Source of the DNA: Myxococcales bacterium
GTDB taxonomy: Bacteria; Myxococcota_A; UBA9160; UBA4427
DNA length: 64,000 nt
Reading direction: 5' to 3'
Assembly: GCA_012960035.1 (NCBI GenBank)
Contig: DUBZ01000135.1
Location: 248,001-312,000 of the forward strand
The position numbers and the translations under genes are program-made. Numbering within the stretch: the first letter of the stretch is position 1; every line of letters begins with the position of its first letter. Shown in pieces: positions 43,952 to 54,100 of the stretch. The notes under the pieces are model-generated. The model was given only the letters and a program-made list of their open reading frames with translations, was not told the origin of the DNA and searched no databases.

Positions 43952-45100
43952 TTAGGCGGAGAGCGACTGGTATGCCGCCATCGCGATCGCGCCGCCGCGT
44001 TTGTCGCCGACCAGGTTAGCTTCCATGTGATTCATCACGTACGCGATCGAGACGCGGGCATCGAGGTCGATGATTGCGAGTGAGCCTCCCCAACCGCCCC
44101 AGAAGAAGGTGCGCGGATTCGGGCTGATGGGAAATGATGCGTCGTTCAGTCCAAATCCCATTCCGAATACGACGGGAATACCGAGAACCAGATCCGTGCC
44201 CCGGGTCTGTTCCTCGAGGACGCGGTTCACGCCCGCCTCGCTCATCAAGCGAACGCCATCGACGCTGCCGCCGCAGGCCAGCGCGGAATGCACTCGCGCC
44301 ACGGAGCGAGCATTTCCGATGCCGCCGGCGGCGGGAATTTCGGCACGACGCCATTGGGTTGTCTTGGGTTCCGTTGCATCGAGGTTAGGGCCGGCGAAGG
44401 TTCGTGCAGCGATCGTGCCCGCTTCTCCTGCAGCGCCGCCAAGACCGATACTCGGAGGGATGAGGTCGCCGACACGTTCGTCGTTCGATGGATCAAGGCC
44501 GATATGAAAGTCTGCGTTGAGCGGTTCCGCGACTTCCTCACGGAAGAATTGTCCGATCGAGCGGCCAGTGACACGCTTGACGATCTCGCCTTGAAGAAAG
44601 CCCTGGGTCACGGCGTGATAGCCGGATTGGCTTCCCGGTTCCCACCAGGGTGCCTGGCGGGCCAAGCGCCCCACAATGTCGTCCCAATCATAGAGATCGG
44701 TCGGCGTGGGTTGGTCGAAGCCGGATAGCCCGGCGCTATGGCTCATGACGTGTGAGACCAGCACGCCTTCTTTGCCGTTCTGGGAGAATTCGGGCCAGTA
44801 CTTGGCGACCGGTGCTTCGAGATCGAGTTCGCCACGATCAGCGAGCATCAGCACGCAGGTTGCGGCCATGGTCTTGGTCGTCGAGTAGACGTTGACGATC
44901 GTGTCCTTCGCCCAGGGTGTCCCGTTAGCGTCCGCATCCCCAGCCCAAAGATCGACAACGGACTCACCGTCCCGGGTGATGGCCACGCTTGCACCCACAT
45001 CGGGGCCATGATCGAAATTGGCGACGAAGGCTTCGCGGACGGTTTCGAACCCGGGTTGGCAAACTCCACTCACTTCGATCGTCTTGCCATTTTCGGCCAT
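43952..45100 (-). CDS. Serine hydrolase of the beta-lactamase/EstB (class C-like) family
   Basis: 382 residues, no signal peptide, hence probably cytosolic. The nucleophile motif SxxK is STTK in VNVYSTTKTMAATCVLML near residue 75; the second-motif tyrosine is in WEPGSQSGYHAVTQGFL; a third-box glycine-rich turn is WGGWGGS. Length and motifs suit family VIII esterases that hydrolyse short acyl esters. Substrate unknown. Confidence 0.92.
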   Translation of the reverse strand: MAENGKTIEVSGVCQPGFETVREAFVANFDHGPDVGASVAITRDGESVVDLWAGDADANGTPWAKDTIVNVYSTTKTMAATCVLMLADRGELDLEAPVAKYWPEFSQNGKEGVLVSHVMSHSAGLSGFDQPTPTDLYDWDDIVGRLARQAPWWEPGSQSGYHAVTQGFLQGEIVKRVTGRSIGQFFREEVAEPLNADFHIGLDPSNDERVGDLIPPSIGLGGAAGEAGTIAARTFAGPNLDATEPKTTQWRRAEIPAAGGIGNARSVARVHSALACGGSVDGVRLMSEAGVNRVLEEQTRGTDLVLGIPVVFGMGFGLNDASFPISPNPRTFFWGGWGGSLAIIDLDARVSIAYVMNHMEANLVGDKRGGAIAMAAYQSLSA

Positions 45101-45366
45101 ACCAATTCTCCTAGGGGAACATTTCAGGGGTGATGTCTGTCAGGACGGCATCCAGATTAGTGAATTCTTGACCGACGCCAAGACGTGCGACGAAGGCGCG
45201 CCCGGCCGAGGTGATCAAGCGGCTCGCAGGGCAGGTTCTCTTTGTGAAGTTCGCGGGCGGGCATACGGTTCCCGACTCGGTCGGCGCCGATATCGAGGGA
45301 CAGATCCTTAGACTTAGTTCACGCTGAGATTGCGAGTCGGCTGAATGCCGACTCGCACGTGCCCTG
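45101..45366. other. Intergenic region with a short plus-strand frame
   Basis: GTG 45211 opens a 38-codon frame (GQVLFVKFAGGHTVPDSVGA, then IEGQILRLSSR) with coding-like codons ending at 45327. It is too short to name and could be the stub of a lost gene. Nothing else is recognised here. Confidence 0.35.
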
Positions 45367-45945
45367 TTAGTTCTTCGGCGTCATTCCTGCCGACAGAATT
45401 TGCCAGGTCGTCGGCCAGGCCCCCTGCGGATCGAAGGCAGGATCCGCGAGCGCCTGCAACAGAAGTCCCTCGATTACGGCCGTGATCATACTGGCGGCAT
45501 GGGTTGAATGGCACGGCGCGATCTCGCCATTTTCGATGCCCTGATCGATGGTCTTTGCGAGCCTGCCGCGTGACGCTTCGTAGATCGCCGCAAAGCGCTC
45601 TCGTGCGACCGGATGCTTCAGGAATTCGCTCCAGATCTCGACGAGTGAACGGTCGGCGAGCAGGGATCCGAGAACGATCTCGCATTCTTTCTTCAGGGTA
45701 TCCAGGGCGCTCGTCGTTGGAAGATCGTCCCAGGCCGTAAAGATTTCGCGGTCGAATTGGTCGAAGAGCGCGATGAAGATTTCATCCTTGCTCTTGAAAT
45801 GCCAGTAGAGGGCTCCCTTCGAGAGGCCGGACTCCGAGACGATGTTGTCCATTTTGGTCTTGTGGAAGCCCAGTTTTCCGAAGCATGATTGCGCGGCCTG
45901 CAGGATTTGTTCTCGTCTGACTTCGGGCGCTTGATGAGTTGCCAT
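45367..45945 (-). CDS. TetR-family transcriptional regulator
   Basis: 192 residues. The TetR HTH is complete: REQILQAAQSCFGKLGFHKT, MDNIVSESGLSKGALYWHF and KSKDEIF. The ligand-binding half is typical (VLGSLLADRSLVEIWSEFLK). Its ATG overlaps the Rieske gene's stop by one base (TAATG), so the two genes form one operon. An inverted repeat at the operon promoter is a likely self-regulated operator. Confidence 0.93.
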   Translation of the reverse strand: MATHQAPEVRREQILQAAQSCFGKLGFHKTKMDNIVSESGLSKGALYWHFKSKDEIFIALFDQFDREIFTAWDDLPTTSALDTLKKECEIVLGSLLADRSLVEIWSEFLKHPVARERFAAIYEASRGRLAKTIDQGIENGEIAPCHSTHAASMITAVIEGLLLQALADPAFDPQGAWPTTWQILSAGMTPKN

Positions 45946-46967
45946 TAGTTTTCGGCCGCCGAGCTCGCCGGATGGGAATGCGCTCGGAAGACCGCTTCGG
46001 TCTCCAGTCGACGATCGCTTTCCAGTCGTTGCGACCGCAGATTTCGATACAGGGCGATCGCCTTGTCCGAATGGACGAAGGCGTAGGGAAAGTCATCGAT
46101 CGTGCCCGGCGTCATGCCGTCAAAGATTCGCCGGTCCTGTTTTTGGACGACGCGAAGCTCGCTATGGACGGAGATCCAGGTGAGAATCTTGCCTAACATT
46201 GCGCTGTGGGTGTAGGTCTGGCGGTACCGAAACCAGAGCCAACTGTGTTCCTCGTCTACGGGTGTGGCGCAGACCAGAAGGTGCAGACTCGGTGTGAGGG
46301 CGACGAGTCCAAGATTTGGAAGGATGAGATCCGCGCGAAGCATCATCCCCTTCTTTTCGCCCCGGGCCGCGATTTTTTCTTTGACCAGCATTCCTGTTGA
46401 CGTTATGCGATCACCGTCGAGGCTGGCTTCGAAGTCGAGCATGCGAGTGCCAACCGGAATGACGTTGCCGTGGACGAAGGGGGCGTGATGAAGGTCGAGG
46501 TTCGTCTCGATCATGCGCGAGTAGTTGTACGGGAGGACATAAGAGGCTTCGGTGTAGCCGCCGTAGGCTTCGACGTCGTCGTAGAAAGGAATTTTGGGAT
46601 AGCTCATCTGTTCGTCGCCCCACCACATCCAAATCAGCTCGTGCTCCTCGCGGATCGGATGAACGGGCAAGTTGAGGGCTTTGGGAATGCGCACGTCGGG
46701 GCCTTCGCAGGGGAGCAGGGTGCAGTGGCCAGTGCCGCTGAATCGAAACCCATGCCAGGGACAAACGAGATCGCCCTCGACGATGCGACCCCCGGCCATC
46801 GATGCGCCACGATGGGGGCAGGTGGCAGGCAGCAGCTGCGCCTTCCCTTCGGCATCTCGCCAGAGCACGAGATCGATTCCGAAGCGCTTGATTCCAATCG
46901 ATTTTTTCCCGCGCCCGCCGCGAAGAGAAGCCGCCTCAAGAATGGGATACCAGTGATTTCTCAGCAT
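45945..46967 (-). CDS. Rieske non-heme iron oxygenase, terminal component
   Basis: 340 residues from ATG 46967. Rieske 2Fe-2S ligands CPHRGAS (near residue 50) and CPWHGF (about 20 later); the catalytic mononuclear iron site ETNLDLHHAPFVHGN with two His, plus a later Asp expected in the C-terminal half. It resembles single-component VanA/KshA-like oxygenases acting on aromatics or steroids. No reductase gene is adjacent. An upstream TTG (46979) is in frame; GGAG spacing favours 46967. Confidence 0.92.
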   Translation of the reverse strand: MLRNHWYPILEAASLRGGRGKKSIGIKRFGIDLVLWRDAEGKAQLLPATCPHRGASMAGGRIVEGDLVCPWHGFRFSGTGHCTLLPCEGPDVRIPKALNLPVHPIREEHELIWMWWGDEQMSYPKIPFYDDVEAYGGYTEASYVLPYNYSRMIETNLDLHHAPFVHGNVIPVGTRMLDFEASLDGDRITSTGMLVKEKIAARGEKKGMMLRADLILPNLGLVALTPSLHLLVCATPVDEEHSWLWFRYRQTYTHSAMLGKILTWISVHSELRVVQKQDRRIFDGMTPGTIDDFPYAFVHSDKAIALYRNLRSQRLESDRRLETEAVFRAHSHPASSAAEN

Positions 46968-46977
46968 GACTCGCTCC

Positions 46978-47021
46978 AAAACTGACCCTGTGGTCTTTTT
47001 ATAGACTAGTGGGTCAGTTTT
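46978..47021 (-). promoter_or_regulatory. Operator-like 11-bp inverted repeat at the Rieske-TetR promoter
   Basis: AAAACTGACCC at 46978-46988 and GGGTCAGTTTT at 47011-47021 are perfect complements 22 bp apart. Between them lies TATAAAAAG (minus strand), a plausible -10 element, and the Rieske ATG is 10 bases beyond the left arm. This is the expected place for TetR self-repression. Confidence 0.65.
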
Positions 47022-47072
47022 GTCGAGCCTGGTCGAAACGACGCGCCGTTCAGTCGGATCCGTGGCCTTCGC

Positions 47073-48083
47073 TCATGTCGATTTCACGAAATCGGCCACG
47101 ATTCGAGCGAGCTCCACGGCGCGCCCCTCCTGAAGAAAATGTCCTCCGCCTTGGATCGTCTGATGCGCCTGGCCCTTGGCGCCAGGAACCTCGTCTTGAA
47201 ATCGCTGGGCACCCCCTGCCGTGACCGGATCATTATCGGTGAACGCGCAGAGCAGTGGTTTCTGCCATTTTCCGAGTACTTCCCAAGCTGCCTGGTTAGC
47301 GGCCAAGGACGGGTCGTCGTCGAGCAGCGGAACTTGCCGAGGCATGGCACGCGGACCCATCTTGAACGTCGCATCGGGAAAGGGCGCGTCATACGCAGCG
47401 ACTTCTTCCGCCGAGAGCTGTCGGCCATCGATGGTTCCCGCGACCATCATGCCGACGGGTAGATCCTCCGAATCCCATGTCCATTTCTGCCAGTGCGCGA
47501 AGGTGACTTCGGGACGCTTGGGGTCGGGACTGGCGAGTGCGGTCATGACTTCGGGCAGCGTCGGCGTTGGCTTGTTCTCCCAGAAATCACGCAGCGCATC
47601 GACTCGTTCCTGCGCGATGGGCCCCGGCGTGGGAAGCCCTGTGTTGGCCACCACGATGCGTGAGAAGCGATCCGGGTTTTCCGCAATCAGGCGCAATCCG
47701 ATGAGTCCGCCCCAGTCCTGACCCACGAAGGTTGCGTCTCGAATGTCGTTCTGGACCAGCCAGGCCGTCAGCCAGTCGACCTGCCGCTGATAGCTGAAAT
47801 CTTCGCGTGCCGCGGGTTTATCGGATCGTCCGAAACCAACGAGATCCGGCGCGATCACGCGACAATCGGCGTCGTTCAAGAGTGGAATCATGTGGCGATA
47901 GAGGTAGCTCCAGGTGGGTTGTCCGTGCATACACAGAATGACGTCAGCCTCACGAGGTCCCTCGTCGATGTGATGAACCCGCAAGCTGCCGCCGTCGCCA
48001 TCGGGAACGTCCGTATAACAGGGCTCGAAGGGGTAGCCGGCCAGGTTCTGGAATCTCTCGTCGGGGGTTCGAAGGACCTTCAT
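47073..48083 (-). CDS. Haloalkane dehalogenase (HLD-I-like alpha/beta hydrolase)
   Basis: 336 residues. Oxyanion-hole block CMHGQPTWSYLYRHMIPLL; nucleophile Asp followed by halide-binding Trp in FVGQDWGGLIGLRL near residue 122; acid DNDPVT; catalytic His in GGGHFLQEGR. These fit hydrolytic C-halogen cleavage. The position corresponding to Glu/Asn in known dehalogenases (HGEP or HGNP) is Gln (HGQP), also seen in related epoxide-hydrolase-like enzymes, so the substrate needs testing. Divergent from the CMD genes. Confidence 0.88.
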   Translation of the reverse strand: MKVLRTPDERFQNLAGYPFEPCYTDVPDGDGGSLRVHHIDEGPREADVILCMHGQPTWSYLYRHMIPLLNDADCRVIAPDLVGFGRSDKPAAREDFSYQRQVDWLTAWLVQNDIRDATFVGQDWGGLIGLRLIAENPDRFSRIVVANTGLPTPGPIAQERVDALRDFWENKPTPTLPEVMTALASPDPKRPEVTFAHWQKWTWDSEDLPVGMMVAGTIDGRQLSAEEVAAYDAPFPDATFKMGPRAMPRQVPLLDDDPSLAANQAAWEVLGKWQKPLLCAFTDNDPVTAGGAQRFQDEVPGAKGQAHQTIQGGGHFLQEGRAVELARIVADFVKST

Positions 48084-48165
48084 TGATTGCTCCTCTAAGA
48101 CGGCTTACCGCCATGGGGATTTCGCGCATCTGGATGAATTGGCACATGCTATGCCGTTAGATGTG

Positions 48166-48254
48166 TTTTGTCAGAGCACTTTTGTCCGGGTCGACAAAAG
48201 CATCAAAAGTCCAACAATTTCCGAGGATTGGCCGAGTTCTGTCCGCGGACAAAA
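48166..48254. promoter_or_regulatory. Cluster of four TTTTGTC/GACAAAA heptamers in a divergent promoter region
   Basis: TTTTGTC at 48166-48172 and 48180-48186; GACAAAA at 48193-48199 and 48248-48254. The middle pair extends to 8-bp arms (CTTTTGTC / GACAAAAG, 48179-48200), and the last overlaps a perfect 12-bp palindrome TGTCCGCGGACA at 48240-48251. Between the dehalogenase (-) and CMD (+) genes, this suggests a shared operator. Confidence 0.5.
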
Positions 48255-48353
48255 CCCCGTTGACGGTGATCGTTTCCGACGTCCATCGACATTCTTCCGC
48301 TTGACGAGCCGGCGTCCCCAGCCGAGCATCACCGAGTGAAGGGAGAATCAAGG

Positions 48354-49133
48354 ATGACGACGACCACTGCCTTCGATCCAGCAGACTTCTTTCACTATGC
48401 CAGTAGCGATCAAGTCGAGGATCCAATTCGCGAAGATCTCGTTGAGGCCCATCGGGAGGCCTGGGATCGGATCGCAAATCCGGGGACCTGGTGGACGGGC
48501 AGCCAGCGGATCGCGATCGCCGCGGAGGCGCGCGCCGCCGACTATTGCAGCTTTTGTCGCAAGCGTCGGGAAGCTCTGTCTCCCTATAGCGAGGAGGGGT
48601 CCCACGATGCGGTGAGTGGAGACGCTCTCCCGGAAGCCGCGATTGATGCGATTCATCGAGTGGTGACTGATGCGACGCGCCTAACACAGAATTGGATCGA
48701 AGGACTCACCGCCCAGGGCGTTCCCGACACGCATTACGTCGAACTCTTGAGCGTCGTCGTTTCGATTCGGAGTATCGACGGATTTCATAATGCGATGGGG
48801 CTCTCGCCGGAGCCTCTGCCATCGCCGCAAGAGGGAGAGCCCTCGCGGATGCGTCCCGGGGCCGCCGTGCTGGGTGAGGCGTGGGTACCCATGCTGCCCA
48901 ACGGACGGCAGACGGGTGACGAGGCCGATCTGTGGCAGGGGCCGACTGGGAACGTGATCCGCGCGATGAGTCTGGTCCCGGACGCCGTTCGCTGGCTCAA
49001 GGAATTGAGTGCCGCACATTACCTCAGCGATTCGGAAATGACGGATTTCACGCGTGGCCGCGGCCCACTCTCGCGAGCCCAGACTGAGCTAGTCGCTGGG
49101 CGCGTCTCTTCGATCAACGAATGCTTTTACTGA
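48354..49133 (+). CDS. Carboxymuconolactone decarboxylase/AhpD-like protein
   Basis: 259 residues. The region YCSFCRKRREALSPY carries the CxxC pair of AhpD-like peroxidase/CMD proteins, and a later helix resembles the family (YVELLSVVVSIRSIDGFHNA). Probably redox-active thiols; no specific substrate. ATG 48354 has GGGAGA about 8 bases upstream. It is followed 18 bp later by a second CMD-like gene without the cysteine pair, so the two may form a hetero-complex. Confidence 0.6.
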   Translation: MTTTTAFDPADFFHYASSDQVEDPIREDLVEAHREAWDRIANPGTWWTGSQRIAIAAEARAADYCSFCRKRREALSPYSEEGSHDAVSGDALPEAAIDAIHRVVTDATRLTQNWIEGLTAQGVPDTHYVELLSVVVSIRSIDGFHNAMGLSPEPLPSPQEGEPSRMRPGAAVLGEAWVPMLPNGRQTGDEADLWQGPTGNVIRAMSLVPDAVRWLKELSAAHYLSDSEMTDFTRGRGPLSRAQTELVAGRVSSINECFY

Positions 49134-49151
49134 ACCAGCTCGCATGCACTG

Positions 49152-49601
49152 ATGCTCCGTGCGAGCGTCGAGACAGCGGGCGAAGAGGCGGATTATCGAG
49201 GCATTGTGGATGCGGCGAGCGCGGAGGACAGCACGGTTCCCGGTGCAGGCGCGTTGGTCGGGCTGGTGGAGGCCGCCTTTTCCTCGAATAACGAAGATGG
49301 AATCGCCGCGCGCGCTCGGGTTCGTAAGGAGTTGGGCTCCGAGTCGTTGGTGGATGCCGCCGCCGTGATCGGGAATTTCGAACGCATGGTACGGATCGCC
49401 GATGGGACGGGCATTCCACTCGATGCGCCGGTCAATATTGCGACCGAGTCCATACGAGGGAAACTTGGGATCGACGGATACAGTTCGGCCGCGAACACGA
49501 AGTCGGTCCAGGGTTGGCAGCGACTGCTCGGCCGTCTGGTCGAGCCGATCGTACGGGTCGTGCTCCGACGAATCGGACGCCGCGCCGCAAGGCGGAGCTG
49601 A
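49152..49601 (+). CDS. Second CMD/AhpD-like protein lacking the CxxC pair
   Basis: 149 residues: ARVRKELGSESLVDAAAVIG and NFERMVRIADGTGIPLDAP match the helix and TGIPLD end of CMD-like proteins (DAV..VAxFNxxxRIADATGIPLD). Shorter than its upstream partner and with no cysteine motif. Same strand, 18 bp spacing, so co-transcribed and possibly a structural subunit. Confidence 0.6.
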   Translation: MLRASVETAGEEADYRGIVDAASAEDSTVPGAGALVGLVEAAFSSNNEDGIAARARVRKELGSESLVDAAAVIGNFERMVRIADGTGIPLDAPVNIATESIRGKLGIDGYSSAANTKSVQGWQRLLGRLVEPIVRVVLRRIGRRAARRS

Positions 49602-49650
49602 GCGCAAATCCGCACCGCGGCCTTGGATTCGGTAGTCTCCCGACACAAAC

Positions 49651-51072
49651 GTGGCGATGGAGCGTGCCCTGTTCGAACAAACCCGCTGGTCTAAATGGTC
49701 GGTCGTAAATCTGCTGGCCGGAGCGATCTGGATCTCGCAGTTGGCGAATGTCGGACCGCTCGCTGGTATCCCCTTTTGGATTCTGGGTACGGCATTCTTG
49801 GCATCCGGCCTTTCCCAGCTGCTTTGGCCGGGCGACGATCGAATTACACATACCGGCGCGCTCGCTGGCATTCTTGGCGCATTGATCGCGCTGCCCTATC
49901 TGATCGTCCTGGACTTCGGGACGATTGTATTACTCTTCGGTAGTGCCATCGCTGCAGCATGGGCAGCGGGGCGAGTGGCTTTCGAACTGGAGCCGCATTA
50001 TGCGGATGTGCCCGTTCCAGACGCGACGCCGCAGCTCTTCGCCAAGGTCGCTATCGACGAAGCGATTCTCGGTTTCGAACAGTTCAGATCCACGGGCTTT
50101 GCCCTCGATGGAACGCTCGAACGAGTCATCGACGAGATGCAGCAGACCCACGCGCTCTTTATGCGCGAAGGCTTTTTCGAGAAGCCGCTCAACTATCATC
50201 TCTCACCGCCTGATCTTGATGCACCCGAGATTCGCAGAGAGAGCATCGGCAGCCATTCGGTGGAGATGCTGCGATTCGAGAGTGGCTATGCGCCGGCCGA
50301 AGGGGAGCCGGGACGTGATCGATGGCTGAGTTATGAGGCCTGTCGTGACGCCCGAGCATATGTCCTCCGACATGAGGGCGAGCCACGTCCGTGGATGATC
50401 TGCACGAACGGCTATCGAATGGGCCATGCCCGGATCGATGTCGGACTCTTCGAACGCTTCCATACGTTATTGGGTCTGAATGTTTTGATTCCCGTCCTGC
50501 CCCTTCATGGGCCGCGTCGGATGGGCTGGCAATCGGGCACTGGATTTCTTGGGATCGATGTCGTCGACACGCTTCATGCCGAAGCACAATCGATCTGGGA
50601 TATGCAGCGGCTTCTCTCTTGGGTTCATCGGCAGGATGCAACTGCCGTGGGCGCCTTTGGACTCTCTTTGGGCGGATACACGACCGCAGTCTTTGCGAGC
50701 GTCGTAGAGGATCTCGCCTGTGCGATTCCCGGGATCCCGCTGGCGGATATTCCGCGAATGCTGAGCCGCCACGCTTCGGCTCATCAGATGCGTTATGCGA
50801 TGACGAAGGGGTATGACCTGGAGCGGGTGTCTGAAATTCTCCGGGTGGTTTCGCCGCTGGTCCTCGAACCAAAGGTCCCGCTCGGCGGACGAATGATTTT
50901 TGGTGCAACGGCCGATCGCCTGGTTGCACCGGATCATGTTCGCGATCTCTGGCGCCATTGGGACGAGCCAGAGATCGTCTGGTACGACGGTGCGCATGTG
51001 ACTTTTGGCTCCGAGCGCAGAGTCTGGTCCGGGGTAGACCGAATATTGAGTGAAAACGGAATGTCCATCTGA
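49651..51072 (+). CDS. Alpha/beta hydrolase with N-terminal membrane domain
   Basis: 473 residues. Three to four hydrophobic helices (WSVVNLLAGAIWISQLANVG, IPFWILGTAFLASGLSQLLW, ILGALIALPYLIVL, IVLLFGSAIAAAWAA) occupy residues 1-110. The catalytic half has the nucleophile elbow AFGLSLGGYTTAV near residue 335, an acid in GATADRLVAPD and His in YDGAHVTFGSE near residue 450. Probably a membrane-held lipase or esterase. A GTG at 49651 and an ATG at 49657 are both in frame. Confidence 0.85.
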   Translation: MAMERALFEQTRWSKWSVVNLLAGAIWISQLANVGPLAGIPFWILGTAFLASGLSQLLWPGDDRITHTGALAGILGALIALPYLIVLDFGTIVLLFGSAIAAAWAAGRVAFELEPHYADVPVPDATPQLFAKVAIDEAILGFEQFRSTGFALDGTLERVIDEMQQTHALFMREGFFEKPLNYHLSPPDLDAPEIRRESIGSHSVEMLRFESGYAPAEGEPGRDRWLSYEACRDARAYVLRHEGEPRPWMICTNGYRMGHARIDVGLFERFHTLLGLNVLIPVLPLHGPRRMGWQSGTGFLGIDVVDTLHAEAQSIWDMQRLLSWVHRQDATAVGAFGLSLGGYTTAVFASVVEDLACAIPGIPLADIPRMLSRHASAHQMRYAMTKGYDLERVSEILRVVSPLVLEPKVPLGGRMIFGATADRLVAPDHVRDLWRHWDEPEIVWYDGAHVTFGSERRVWSGVDRILSENGMSI

Positions 51073-51172
51073 CGTGGGGCTTTACGCCTTCGTGACAGCT
51101 AGGAGTCTATGTTAGGTCGTTCGTTGGGACTCCAGTTTCACATTGTCGTCGATTGATTCCGGGGGGAATTCG

Positions 51173-54100
51173 GTGAAGACTCCGAGGGCATACGCGCTCG
51201 ATGATCGCTATCTCGCAGATGAAGGCCGTGTCTTTCTGACGGGTATCCAGGCATTGGCTCGGCTGCCCCTGGAGCAGCTCCGGGTCGATCGGCGAAATGG
51301 ACTCAATACTGCGGCCCTGATTTCTGGCTATCCGGGCTCGCCGCTCGGTGGATACGATCGCGCCGTGGCGGCTGCGGCGCGACTCGCGCCGCAGCTTCCG
51401 ATTCGCTGTCGACCGGCCATGAATGAAGAGTACGGTGTAAGCGCGATCATGGGATCCCAGCTCGCGGCGATGCAGCCCGATTGTCTTTACGACGGCATCG
51501 TTGGACTTTGGTATGGCAAGGCGCCGGGGGTTGACCGAGCCGCGGATGCTATTCGTCATGCCGTGTATGCGGGTGCGTCCATGAAGGGTGGGGCGGTGGC
51601 GATTGTCGGCGATGATCCCGCAGCGAAGAGTTCGACGATTCCCTCCTCCTCTGCGGGCGTGCTCGCGGACATGCATCTACCGCTTCTCTATCCCGGAGAT
51701 CCGGCCGAAGCCCTTGATCTCGGCCGACATGCGATTGCGCTTTCTCGGCTGACGGGTCTTTGGTCCGCGCTCAAGATCGTGGCAGACGTCGCGGACGCGA
51801 CCGCCACTGTCGATCTTCATCCAAACCGCATCACGCCGATCATGCCGCGAATCGGCGGACGGATCTACGAACACTATCCAAACGGAAATCTGCTGACGCC
51901 TCGAACCATCGATGTCGAGCAGGAGATCTATGAGACCCGCTACCAGTTGGCGAGAGATTATGCGACCGAGAATCAACTGAATCTCGTCACCGTCGATCCA
52001 TCGGACGCGTGGATTGGAATCATCGCCTCGGGAATCACCTACCGGGAAGTTCGCGAAGCGTTTGGGCGATTGGGTCTTTCGTCGGAGGCCGAAATCGAAG
52101 CCTGCGGAATCAGGCTGCTCAAGATGGGAATGCCCATGCCCTTCAATCCCGAGACGGTGCGGGATTTTGCGAAGGGTCTAGAGGAAGTGTTGGTCATCGA
52201 GGAGAAGCGTCCCGGCGTGGAGTCTCTGGTCAAGGACGCCCTCTACGGATCTGCGAATTCCCCCAGAATTGTCGGGAAATTCGATGAAACTGGGGCGGTG
52301 CTCGTTCGTGGCCATGGATCATTGGACGCAGACCTGGTGATGGAGGCTTTGCGGCGACGCTTGGGGAGCCGGTTACGCGACAAGCTTCAGCCTGAAAGGC
52401 ACAACGACCGGGAGTCGGTCCCTGCGCTTTCGGTTCTCAGGACGCCGTATTTCTGCTCGGGCTGCCCGCATAACAGAAGTATAGAAGTGCCGAGTGGCTC
52501 GCTCGTCGGAGCGGGCATCGGCTGCCACACGATGGCGCTCTTCATGGACGAGGCGCGCGTCGGGAATATTGGTGGCCTCGGCTGTATGGGGAATGAAGGC
52601 GTTCAATGGATCGGAATGTCCGATTTCCTCTCCCGAGAACATTTCATCCAGAACATCGGTGACGGCACGTTCTTTCATTCGGGGCAGCTTGCGGTGCAGG
52701 CCTCGGTCGCCGCCGGCGTGAACGTGACTTATAAGCTTCTTTATAATGGTACGGTCGCGATGACTGGCGGGCAGGATCCTCAGGCACAGCTTGGCATTCC
52801 CGAACTGGCTTCGAATTTACTTCGCCAGGGCGTCGCCGAAGTCCTGGTGACCACCAACGATGTTCTCGGGATCGATCGCCAGGGACTGCCGCCCGAAGTC
52901 GAAGTCTGGGGCCGAGATCGATTGGTCGAGGCACAGAAAAGACTGGCGATGGTTCGCGGAACGACGGTTCTGATTCATGTTCAGCCTTGTGCGGCAGAAG
53001 AGCGACGTGCGCGTACTCGTGACCAGGTCGCCGCGCCGCCACATAGGGTGATCATCAACAGCCGAATCTGCGAAGGATGCGGTGACTGTGGGCGCGTCAG
53101 TAATTGTCTTTCGGTGCAGCCCGTAGAGACACCCTTTGGTCGAAAGACCGAGATCGATCAGACCACCTGCAATCTGGATTATTCGTGTCTTGAAGGGGAT
53201 TGCCCTTCGTTCATGACGATCACTCTGCGCCCGCCGGCGTTGGGATCCGTTCCTTCTTCGCCGCCGTCTGCCGCGACGATCCCGATGCCGACTATCGACC
53301 TGCCGATGCCGGAACGCATCGTTCCCGAAGATGAGTTCGCCATGCGGATCACTGGAATCGGTGGAACCGGTGTGGTCACGGTGGCTCAGATCGTTGGGAC
53401 TGCGGCGATGCTCGACGACTATCATGTTCGTGGGCTGGACCAGATTGGTCTTTCCCAGAAGGCAGGTCCCGTCGTCAGCGATCTCCGATTTTCACGCACG
53501 AAGCCGACTTCGACGAATCGACTAGGGGCCGGGCAAGCCGATCTTCTCCTCGCCTTCGATCAGCTGGTCGCGGCGTCCGAGAAGGGTCTGCATACGGCGG
53601 ACCCCGAGAGGACGACGGTCGTGGGTTCGACGACGCCGACGCCGACCGGTGACATGATTGGGCATCTGGACATCGAGCTGCCTTGCATCGCTGATCTGTG
53701 CAAGCGAATCGCGGGTGAGACTCGGGGGCGGGACCAATTCTGGGCCGAAGCTTCGGCGACGATGACGGATCTCTTCGGAAACTCGACCACGTCCAATATC
53801 TTCGTCGTGGGGATGGCCGTCCAAGCGGGTTGTCTCCCCGTTACCCCCGAATGCGTCGAAGAAGCGATTCGACTCAATGGTGTCGCCGTCGATTCGAACG
53901 TCGCCGCCTTTCGATGGGGTCGCGCGCAGATCGTCGATCCGGAAATGGTCTCGAGTGCGCGTGGGAGCGACGGCGGCCGGGGGCCCGTGACGGCCGGGCT
54001 CGCAATTTCGTTGGAATCATCCTTGCTAGAGGGGCAGGTCGCAGCCACTAAATGGGTTGTCGATCAGAAGTGGGCCGACCAGATCGCCGCGCTCGACTGC

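Noticed and set aside
45018-45311. 97-codon plus frame
   Set aside because: Mostly antisense to the serine hydrolase 5' end and without coding character.
49089-49871. 260-codon minus frame
   Set aside because: Antisense to two plausible plus-strand genes, with a composition typical of shadow frames.
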